Positions 1 through 5,986 of a stretch of DNA of 8,849 bases are shown one piece after another. The stretch spans positions 1-8,849 of the forward strand of contig JAQTVP010000061.1 in NCBI GenBank assembly GCA_028707015.1. Reading direction: 5' to 3'. How positions within the stretch are numbered: position 1 is the first letter of the stretch; each line of letters begins with the position of its first letter. The position numbers were made by a program, and so were the translations under genes. The DNA comes from Dehalococcoidales bacterium. GTDB lineage: Bacteria > Chloroflexota > Dehalococcoidia > Dehalococcoidales > JAQTVP01. Under the pieces are notes generated by a model. That model ran no database searches and was not told the origin of the DNA. It was given only the letters and a program-made list of their open reading frames with translations.

Positions 1-1
1 T

Positions 2-664
2 AATATCTTTTTAAGCACTTTACTGCCTGAAATTAATGATATTGTTGAGCTCAAGATAACTCTCCATATTTTCTGTGCAATTTATCAAAAGCGCAGTTAC
101 CCCCGTTTTGTTACCTTTAGAGAGCTACTAAATAATACCAACTTGATGAATAGCATTAAGGAAGCGGCAGAATCGCCAGATATAAAATTACGCCGAGCCC
201 TGGAAATGGCTACCAAACGAGGGACCGTACTCCATCTGGTATTAGATAAAAACGGAATGCTAAACGATCTCTATTTTCTTAATAATAATTCTGGCAAACA
301 GATTATGACTAAAATTCGAAGCGGCGAGCTTATCTTAAATGGGCTAAAAACTGATAAACAAGCTGCGGTAGAGCCTATAGAAGATTCGCCTGATATTTTC
401 ACCATTTATGAGCAGAACATCGGCATGTTAACACCAATGATCGCGGAGGAGCTTCGTGAAGCAGAGAAACTTTATCCGATAAACTGGATTAAAGATGCCA
501 TTAAAGAAGCGGTAACTTTAAATAAAAGAAACTGGAGATATATTGCCAGAATTCTGGAGAACTGGACAACAGAAGGCAGGAGCAATGGAACACATAGGCA
601 AGATTCTAAAACAGACCCGGATAAATATATCAAGGGCAAATATGGACACATGGTCCGACGTTGA
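2..664 (+). CDS. DnaD-like replication initiation/restart protein, 5'-truncated by the window edge
   Basis: The reading frame is open from the first complete codon at position 2, with no stop before the TGA at 662-664, so the N-terminus lies outside the window. A TTG-ATG at 143-148 could serve as a start, but the 47 codons upstream read as real protein (residues LLPEINDIVELK, then a segment around YPRFVTFREL), so it is internal. The visible 220 residues end in a DnaD/DnaB_2-type helical domain (about nt 398-590) with the family signature YEQNIG, followed by a TPMIAEEL stretch and the NKRNWRYI segment. A basic tail, DPDKYIKGKYGH, closes the protein. DnaD-family proteins bind DNA and help load the replicative helicase at origins or stalled forks in the cytoplasm. 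The next gene overlaps it by 23 nt and encodes an AAA+ loader, which supports this role. The family call is good; the exact cellular role is inferred. Confidence 0.85.
   Translation, partial: NIFLSTLLPEINDIVELKITLHIFCAIYQKRSYPRFVTFRELLNNTNLMNSIKEAAESPDIKLRRALEMATKRGTVLHLVLDKNGMLNDLYFLNNNSGKQIMTKIRSGELILNGLKTDKQAAVEPIEDSPDIFTIYEQNIGMLTPMIAEELREAEKLYPINWIKDAIKEAVTLNKRNWRYIARILENWTTEGRSNGTHRQDSKTDPDKYIKGKYGHMVRR
632..636 (+). promoter_or_regulatory. Ribosome binding site deciding the start of the tandem AAA+ gene
   Basis: AAGGG lies 5 nt before the ATG at 642, inside the end of the dnaD-like gene. It favours this start over the upstream in-frame ATGs at 543 and 585. The ATG at 585 has AGGAG only 2 nt away, which is too close. 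The DNA between 543 and 641 already encodes the tail of the DnaD-like protein. Confidence 0.5.
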
Positions 665-2003
665 TGAACTAGAAGAAACACCATCAAACGCAAATTGCCC
701 ATTATGCAATGGAGCAGGATTTGTTCATCCTCTGTTACCTTCAGGACAACCAGATTACAGTCAGGTTGTTCCCTGCCACTGTATTAAAATGGAATCAGAT
801 AAGGATAATCAAGCTCACTTATTACAATACAGCAATCTGCAAGCGCTATCTCGCTTCACTTTCAATAACCTGATTCCGCAGGGGAGAAACGGAAATCCAA
901 TAAACCAGGAGCAATTCAAACAAGCATATGAGGCAGCTAAAGCATTTGCTAAAGAACCTAAAGGTTGGCTAATTCTATGTGGCCCCAGTAATTGCGGCAA
1001 AACACACCTGGCAGCCGCTATTGCTAATGACCGCATTAGTCGAGGACAACTTGCTTACTATATCTCTACTCCAGACCTCCTTGATCGCTTGCGCTCCTCC
1101 TATAATGCTTCTAGCGAAATATCTTACAACCAGTTTTTTGACCAGGTACGTAATGCTCCATTGTTAATCCTGGATGATTTGGGTACTCAAAGCAGTACTC
1201 CCTGGGCTAAAGAAAAATTAGATCAATTACTTAACCATCGTTATAACGGCGAACTACCCACCATTATTGTTACCATTACCCCTATTGAACAGTTAGATGA
1301 TAGAATACGCTCTCGGTTAACTGATCCCAATTTAAGCCATGTATTTATAGTTGAGACAAGGCAAACTTTATCTGAATACAGCTGGGAGCCAGGACTGGAA
1401 TTACAAAAAAATATGACTTTTGATAAATATGACTGGAGACGGTTCAACCTGCTACCGGAGCAACGTGATAATCTAGACAAAGCTTTTCACTTAGCCTTTG
1501 ATTTTGCCAAGTCACCAGAAGGCTGGTTGGTATTTATGGGTACCACTGGCTGCGGTAAAACTCACTTGGCCGCAGCTATTGTTAATCATCGGTATCAGGC
1601 TGGTAAACCCGCGTTATTTATAGTAGTTCCCGATTTCCTTGACCACCTGCGCTCCACCTTCAGCCCAGACAGCAAGATATCCTATGATCAGGTATTTGAG
1701 AAAGTTAAGACGGCACCTCTACTTATTTTAGATGACTTCGGAGAACAATCAACAACGCCCTGGGCACGGGAAAAACTTTATCAGGTTATTAATTACCGCT
1801 ATAACGCCTGCCTGCCAACAGTAATAACTACTCGTTATTCACTACAGGAAATTCTGGAGGAAATTGAGAGTTCCATTAGTTCGCGCTTAGTAGACCCTAA
1901 AATCAGCACACCTTTTAATATTATTGCTCCTGACTACCGTGGCGATTTACAAGCCAGCCCTAAAAAATCATCCCGTACCAACAAGAGAAGACGCTGGAGT
2001 TAA
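642..2003 (+). CDS. DnaC/IstB-type AAA+ ATPase with two tandem AAA+ modules (putative helicase loader)
   Basis: With the ATG at 642 the product is 453 residues. The N-terminus has a zinc-ribbon-like Cys set (C19-x2-C22 and C45-x-C47) around GFVHPLLPSG. Two AAA+ modules of the DnaC/DnaI/IstB type follow. Module 1 has Walker A GPSNCGKT (114-121) and Walker B LLILDD (174-179). Module 2 has Walker A GTTGCGKT (300-307) and Walker B LLILDD (360-365). The modules are offset by 186 residues and about 58 % identical over some 103 residues by hand count, so they arose by internal duplication. The Asn expected at sensor 1 of this family (TTN) is absent from both (TIT and TTR). Module 1 keeps RIRSRL at the arginine-finger region; module 2 has SISSRL. 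Single-module DnaC or DnaI proteins are usually about 250-310 residues. The gene overlaps the DnaD-like gene, so I infer a helicase-loader partner. An IS21 helper (IstB) is unlikely because no istA is present. Confidence 0.85.
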   Translation: MDTWSDVDELEETPSNANCPLCNGAGFVHPLLPSGQPDYSQVVPCHCIKMESDKDNQAHLLQYSNLQALSRFTFNNLIPQGRNGNPINQEQFKQAYEAAKAFAKEPKGWLILCGPSNCGKTHLAAAIANDRISRGQLAYYISTPDLLDRLRSSYNASSEISYNQFFDQVRNAPLLILDDLGTQSSTPWAKEKLDQLLNHRYNGELPTIIVTITPIEQLDDRIRSRLTDPNLSHVFIVETRQTLSEYSWEPGLELQKNMTFDKYDWRRFNLLPEQRDNLDKAFHLAFDFAKSPEGWLVFMGTTGCGKTHLAAAIVNHRYQAGKPALFIVVPDFLDHLRSTFSPDSKISYDQVFEKVKTAPLLILDDFGEQSTTPWAREKLYQVINYRYNACLPTVITTRYSLQEILEEIESSISSRLVDPKISTPFNIIAPDYRGDLQASPKKSSRTNKRRRWS

Positions 2004-2083
2004 AAGTTCCAGTTTGCATAGTTAAAAGGTTTTTTTGTAGAATAAATCAGTTTTCATATTTTATATAAAGAGTAGCCACAATT

Positions 2084-2596
2084 ATGACTAATCTTCCTGT
2101 CTTAGTATTAAATCAGAACTATGAGCCACTCAACATATGTCGAGCTCGGCGAGCATTAGTATTACTTTATTATGGCAAGGCTGAGATGTTAGAGAATGGT
2201 TCTGGATTTATCCATTCATCTACTCATACCTTACCGATACCTTCAGTCATCAGAATAATCTATATGATTAAACGTCCCCGGCCAAAAAGAAAGCTGACTC
2301 GCCTTGAGATTTTCAACCGTGATAAATACACCTGTCAATACTGCGGGAAGGAAATTCGCCAACTAACCTTAGATCATGTCATCCCACGATATCAAAATGG
2401 CCAACACACGTGGGAAAATGTTGTTACTGCTTGTATATCCTGTAATCGCCATAAAGCAGGAAGAACCCCTCAACAAGCCGGAATGAAATTACTTCACGTG
2501 CCGGCACCCCCCAAAGATGGTAACTCTTTTCATATTCCTTACCACTATCTCCAAAGTCAGATTGAATGGAAAAAATATTTACCTCAAAAGAACTAA
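2084..2596 (+). CDS. HNH endonuclease-family protein (McrA/COG1403 type)
   Basis: The protein has 170 residues. The HNH metal-binding core is complete: C84-x2-C87, D97-H98 in DHVIPR, N112 in WENVV, C117-x2-C120, then N121 and H123. The two Cys pairs would hold a structural zinc, and H98 with N112 would form the nuclease site. The N-terminal part (LVLNQNYEPLNICRARRAL) is typical of a widespread stand-alone chromosomal HNH family of about this length whose biological substrate is not known to me. No methylase or other restriction gene is adjacent, so a restriction role is not supported. The gene starts 80 nt after the AAA+ gene, with only a weak AAAGAG (2067-2072) 11 nt before its ATG. I see no convincing terminator or promoter in that gap, so read-through from the upstream pair is plausible. 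The stop codon touches that of the convergent ricT-like gene. Confidence 0.88.
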   Translation: MTNLPVLVLNQNYEPLNICRARRALVLLYYGKAEMLENGSGFIHSSTHTLPIPSVIRIIYMIKRPRPKRKLTRLEIFNRDKYTCQYCGKEIRQLTLDHVIPRYQNGQHTWENVVTACISCNRHKAGRTPQQAGMKLLHVPAPPKDGNSFHIPYHYLQSQIEWKKYLPQKN

Positions 2597-3400
2597 TTAT
2601 TCTTCTATTACAGTAAGATCAGTAATGGGTAATTCCACTCTCGTACCGTTCTTTAGTTCAACTAACACCGTTTCTTTCAGCGAATTACTCTCAATAACAG
2701 TAGCTACTCCATCAGGTACAGATACTTGCTTCCCTACTTTAGGCATTTTTTTCTTAATCGTCCGGTATTGTTCACTTTCATAACCCAGACAACACAACAG
2801 ACGACCGCATACACCAGAAATTCTCATCGGATTGAGAGATAAATCTTGTTCTTTTGCCATTTTGATAGAAACCGGCGTAAACTCGCTTAAGAAGCTCATA
2901 CAGCATAGCGGACGCCCACATCTACCAAAACCACCAATCAACTTACTCTCATCCCGAGAACCCACCTGCCGCAGCTCCACCCGTATTTTAAAAAGTTTAC
3001 TTAATTGCCTGACCAGTTCACGAAAATCAACCCTTTCGACAGCACTGAAAAAAAAGGTAAGCCTGCTACCATCAAGATTATATTTTGCGGACAGTAATTT
3101 CATCGTTAGATTTAGCTTAGTAATTAATTTAGCACACTCCATCATAGCTTCTTTCTCTTTTTCTGCAAACTCCTGAGCCTGTTTAATATCCTCAGTATCT
3201 GCTTTACGAACTACAGGCTTTAAAGTTTTATTTAACTCACCATCCAACATTTGTTTAGGCAAAGTAACCACATTCCCTAGTTCAAGCCCACGAGCTGTTT
3301 CTACTATTACGCAATCATCTATCTCCAAGGAAATCCCGGAAGTATCAAAGTAATATATTTTCCCAGCCGTTTTGAAACGTATCCCAACGACTTCAGCCAT
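2597..3400 (-). CDS. ricT: PSP1-domain protein, RicT/YaaT family
   Basis: The product has 267 residues, close to the usual length of the family. The PSP1 domain carries two Cys clusters, C161-GRPL-C166-C167 and C198-GRLL-C203-C204, with the surrounding GGFGRCGRPLCC and SGVCGRLLCCLGYE signatures. In Bacillus subtilis, RicT (YaaT) joins RicA and RicF in an Fe-S-containing complex that affects RNase Y-dependent RNA processing and development. Whether that complex exists here cannot be judged, since no ricA or ricF homologue is in the window. The start MAEVVGIRFK fits the family. AGGAG at 3413-3417 precedes the ATG by 12 nt and lies inside the end of holB, only 3 nt of spacer separating the two genes. 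It is the last gene of the lysA-holB-ricT operon; holB next to ricT is a common arrangement in Gram-positive bacteria and relatives. Confidence 0.9.
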   Translation of the reverse strand: MAEVVGIRFKTAGKIYYFDTSGISLEIDDCVIVETARGLELGNVVTLPKQMLDGELNKTLKPVVRKADTEDIKQAQEFAEKEKEAMMECAKLITKLNLTMKLLSAKYNLDGSRLTFFFSAVERVDFRELVRQLSKLFKIRVELRQVGSRDESKLIGGFGRCGRPLCCMSFLSEFTPVSIKMAKEQDLSLNPMRISGVCGRLLCCLGYESEQYRTIKKKMPKVGKQVSVPDGVATVIESNSLKETVLVELKNGTRVELPITDLTVIEE

Positions 3401-3403
3401 AAG

Positions 3404-4426
3404 TTAAAAGTTCTCCTCTCTTTCAGGTATACTAAACATTAAAACCTCAAGTGCAAGCTGCGGATTAACATTTTTCCCAAGTTGTTCCTTTGTTTCCTGA
3501 ATACTATTAATAAATGTTCTTATTTCTTCTAATCTATAATCTTGGGCACTTTTAATCAGCATTTCTTCAAGATCAATATTAGTAATAGATTCTTTACAAC
3601 CAATTTTAGCTAGTAAAAGATCACGCCACCAGTCAATCCACAAATCTAGTAATTCTTGGACTAACTCCCTTCTCTGGTTAAAATGTACTGCCAGTTCAGC
3701 AGCATAGGCAAATCTCTCCTCATAGTCAGCGTTTATAATGTTAATGATTTTTTGCATTTTCTCATTATATTGTTTAAGCATTTCATCATCAAGGGCTGTC
3801 ATTAATGCCCAACCCATTCGGCCATGGGAAAGCCTGGCAATCAGTTTAGCTCTTTGCGGCTCAATATCCTGATGGTTATTAAGGGCCGCCTCTATCTCAG
3901 CAACTGCTACCGGCAGCAATTCTAGTCGTTGACAACGGGAAACTACTGTTGCCGGTAATAACTTATCATCAGTAGTCAGCAGAATAAAGATTATCTTATC
4001 CAGCGGTTCTTCAAGAGTTTTATGCAGACTATTCGCTGCCTCCATGGATAATAACTCTGCCCCGTCAATAATAAACACCTTAAACTTACCTTCAAAAGGT
4101 GGAAAGCTAGCAGAATGCTGTATTTGCCTAATTTGATCTATACTAATTTCTGTACGAACCTTAGTATCATTGGTATCTACATTAGTAGTTACACCTATAA
4201 TCTGCACATCAGCATGTTTTTCCGAAGCTATTTTTTGGCAGGATAAGCATTCACCGCAAGGAGGTTCATAAGCTTCACAATTCACTGCTTGCGCCAGATT
4301 AAAAGCTAAGGTTTTTTTCCCTACATGCGCAGGTCCGACAAAAATATAGGCATGAGCAAGAATTTTCTTCTCTAGGCTATGCTTAATTAAGGAGACTGTT
4401 TTATTCTGCCCGACTACCTGCCACAT
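3404..4426 (-). CDS. holB: DNA polymerase III clamp loader, delta' subunit
   Basis: From the ATG at 4426 the product is 340 residues beginning MWQVVGQ, the usual N-terminus of delta' proteins. AAA+ features run in order: HAYIFVGP, a P-loop-like GPAHVGKKT (31-39), a four-Cys zinc site (C50, C57, C60, C63), VFIIDGAELL around 117-126 in the Walker B position, and the SRC motif (163-165) followed by QRLEL. The P-loop has Lys where Thr or Ser normally follows GK, and Asp-Gly where Walker B would be Asp-Glu. This suggests delta' does not hydrolyse ATP, as is known for E. coli delta'. SRC is the arginine-finger motif that acts on the neighbouring ATPase subunit. The protein would help open and load the beta sliding clamp. 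A longer version from a TTG at 4450 is possible but lacks a ribosome site. The gene lies 24 nt after lysA and 3 nt before ricT. Confidence 0.92.
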   Translation of the reverse strand: MWQVVGQNKTVSLIKHSLEKKILAHAYIFVGPAHVGKKTLAFNLAQAVNCEAYEPPCGECLSCQKIASEKHADVQIIGVTTNVDTNDTKVRTEISIDQIRQIQHSASFPPFEGKFKVFIIDGAELLSMEAANSLHKTLEEPLDKIIFILLTTDDKLLPATVVSRCQRLELLPVAVAEIEAALNNHQDIEPQRAKLIARLSHGRMGWALMTALDDEMLKQYNEKMQKIINIINADYEERFAYAAELAVHFNQRRELVQELLDLWIDWWRDLLLAKIGCKESITNIDLEEMLIKSAQDYRLEEIRTFINSIQETKEQLGKNVNPQLALEVLMFSIPEREENF

Positions 4427-4435
4427 ATCATAAAG

Positions 4436-4439
4436 TCCT
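4436..4439 (-). promoter_or_regulatory. Ribosome binding site deciding the holB start
   Basis: AGGA on the minus strand lies 9 nt before the ATG at 4426. This supports the MWQVVGQ start over the TTG at 4450, which directly follows the lysA stop codon. Confidence 0.5.
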
Positions 4440-4450
4440 AATTCTACCAA

Positions 4451-5755
4451 CTAAATTACATCATGTCTGATGAGATCATCAAAAGTTTCCCGACGCCGAA
4501 TGAGCCGTGCCTTACCTTTCTTAACCAGAACAATAGCCGGTTTAAGTGAGGCATTATAGTTACTCGCCATCGGCAGACAATAAGCACCGCAGTCAGGTAC
4601 AGCGATGAAATCACCAGCTGATATTAAAGGAAGATCAATATCTTTAATCAGCACATCACCAGATTCGCAAAATCTGCCAGCGATAGTAACTTTTTTTGTT
4701 CTCTTTTCCGATAACTTATTTGCAACTACTGCCTCATATTTAGAGCCATACAGAGCCGGACGGATATTATCAGCCATTCCTCCATCCACTGAAACATAAC
4801 ACCTGACATTCGGTATATCCTTAACCACTCCCACTTTATACAGTGCTACACCAGCTTGTCCAATCACTGCCCTCCCTGGTTCAACAACAAGTCGCGGTAG
4901 TACAAGCTTTAATTCTCGGCATTTATTAATAATCTTAGCTGTTATTGCCTCAGCATAAAATGAAATTGGCGGAGCAGGAGAATCCGCAGTGTATTGGAGG
5001 GCAAATCCACCGCCAACATCTAGTTCCATAAGTTGGAAATTATATTTTTGCTTCATTTCAGCAGCAAAACTAAGTATATAGTCTATTGCTTCCAGATATG
5101 GTTCCTTCCCAAAAATAAGAGAGCCCAGATGAAAATGCAAACCTGTTAAATTTAATCCCGGCGTGTTCATCGCTTGAGACACCGCTCTCTCTCCGCTAGG
5201 CAACGGAAACCCAAATTTACTATCAATGATACCTGTAGCTATATATTTATGAGTATGAGGATCCACTCCGGGAGTTAGACGCAGCAATATATCAGGTTTA
5301 TTACCGGTTTCAGCAGCTATTTCACCCAACATTGCTAACTCATGGAAATTATCAACTACTATTCGCCCGATACCATAATTAAGAGCTAATCTTAGTTCAT
5401 CAGCCAATTTATTATTACCATGGAAATAGACTTTAGACATTGGAAAGCCGATTGATTGGGCAATACTAAGCTCCCCAGCTGAAACTACGTCAAGTCCCAG
5501 ACCCTCTTCCGCTAAAATGAGAGCTATCGCCTTATTCATAAATGCTTTACAGGCATAAATAACCGAAGTATCAGCATAGCGCTGACTAAATTCATTTATA
5601 AATTCAGCACATTTATTACGCAAGCTGACCTCATCAAAGATATATAGTGGCGTACCAAACTCATCGGCCAGCTCTGTAGTATCACAGCCACCAATCATCA
5701 GATGATTTTTTTTATTTACTTCAGCTGTTAATGGAAAAAGAGAAAGTTCAGACAT
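4451..5755 (-). CDS. lysA: Diaminopimelate decarboxylase (PLP-dependent, fold type III)
   Basis: The enzyme converts meso-diaminopimelate to L-lysine and CO2, the last step of lysine synthesis, in the cytoplasm. The 434 residues match the usual length. The PLP-binding Lys is K70 in YACKAF. Other family motifs are HFHLGS (207-212), DVGGGF (246-251), EPGRAV (292-297), DGGMADNIRP (324-333), the catalytic CESGD (363-367) from the partner subunit, and GAYCLPMASNYN (390-401). HFHLGS is followed by Leu where many homologues have Gln (HxGSQ), probably a lineage variant. An in-frame TAA two codons upstream means the ATG at 5755 is the earliest possible start, and the N-terminal FPLTAEVNKKNHLMIGG is typical of the family. 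No Shine-Dalgarno sequence is visible; a promoter candidate ends about 10 nt before the start codon. It heads a run with holB and ricT, an unusual mix of amino-acid and replication functions. Confidence 0.96.
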   Translation of the reverse strand: MSELSLFPLTAEVNKKNHLMIGGCDTTELADEFGTPLYIFDEVSLRNKCAEFINEFSQRYADTSVIYACKAFMNKAIALILAEEGLGLDVVSAGELSIAQSIGFPMSKVYFHGNNKLADELRLALNYGIGRIVVDNFHELAMLGEIAAETGNKPDILLRLTPGVDPHTHKYIATGIIDSKFGFPLPSGERAVSQAMNTPGLNLTGLHFHLGSLIFGKEPYLEAIDYILSFAAEMKQKYNFQLMELDVGGGFALQYTADSPAPPISFYAEAITAKIINKCRELKLVLPRLVVEPGRAVIGQAGVALYKVGVVKDIPNVRCYVSVDGGMADNIRPALYGSKYEAVVANKLSEKRTKKVTIAGRFCESGDVLIKDIDLPLISAGDFIAVPDCGAYCLPMASNYNASLKPAIVLVKKGKARLIRRRETFDDLIRHDVI

Positions 5756-5765
5756 AACTTATTCA

Positions 5766-5794
5766 ATGTTAACAATATCACCCAATGAAGTCAA
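5766..5794 (-). promoter_or_regulatory. Candidate lysA operon promoter (sigma-70 type, near-leaderless)
   Basis: On the minus strand TTGACT (5794-5789) is followed after 17 nt by TAACAT (5771-5766), preceded by TG one base upstream (extended -10). Transcription would start around 5758-5760, leaving a leader of only 3-5 nt before the lysA ATG. The missing ribosome site agrees with that. The 231-nt gap 5756-5986 holds this candidate, a weaker one farther upstream and no clear terminator for the kinase gene. Confidence 0.4.
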
Positions 5795-5820
5795 TAAACG
5801 CTAAACATTAAGGAATTAAT

Positions 5821-5856
5821 CATATAATATATGCCATACTTATCAGTGAAGTACAA
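5821..5856 (-). promoter_or_regulatory. Weaker alternative lysA promoter overlapping a small palindrome
   Basis: TTGTAC (5856-5851) and TATATT (5831-5826) are separated by 19 nt, which is longer than ideal. The -10 overlaps a perfect 13-nt palindrome CATATAATATATG (5821-5833, 6-nt arms and a one-base centre). It could be an operator, but AT-rich palindromes of this size arise by chance in such DNA. Confidence 0.2.
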
Positions 5857-5986
5857 TGATTATCAAAATTACTTTAAAGCCATTGAGAGTAATACTTTAG
5901 CCAGTACTATATTAATTAACAATACTATAACAATAGAAAAGTAAAATTTAATGAACTAAAGAAAGGCAATGGAGTTATATGGGATT

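Noticed and set aside
543..641. Longer N-terminus of the AAA+ ATPase from ATG 543 or 585
   Set aside because: This DNA encodes the conserved-looking tail of the DnaD-like protein in another frame, and the ATG at 642 has a better-spaced ribosome site.
143..664. DnaD-like gene starting at TTG/ATG 143-148
   Set aside because: The frame stays open to the left edge and the 47 upstream codons read as plausible family protein, so the gene is truncated by the window rather than starting here.
642..2003. IS21 helper gene istB, implying an insertion sequence
   Set aside because: No istA transposase, terminal inverted repeats or target duplication is visible, and the neighbour is a DnaD-like replication gene.
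2004..2083. Terminator or promoter between the AAA+ and HNH genes
   Set aside because: A run of seven T residues exists (near 2030-2036), but no stable stem precedes it, and possible -35/-10 pairs have poor sequence or spacing.
2084..2596. Homing endonuclease or restriction enzyme
   Set aside because: No intron, intein or methylase accompanies the HNH gene; it matches the stand-alone chromosomal HNH type.
2609..2634. Stem of ATTAC and GTAAT just beyond the HNH stop
   Set aside because: It has only five base pairs, a long loop and no T-run, and lies inside the ricT coding region.
4427..4450. holB start at TTG 4450
   Set aside because: The eight extra residues lack family character and a ribosome site; AGGA is placed correctly for ATG 4426, giving the usual MWQVVGQ start.
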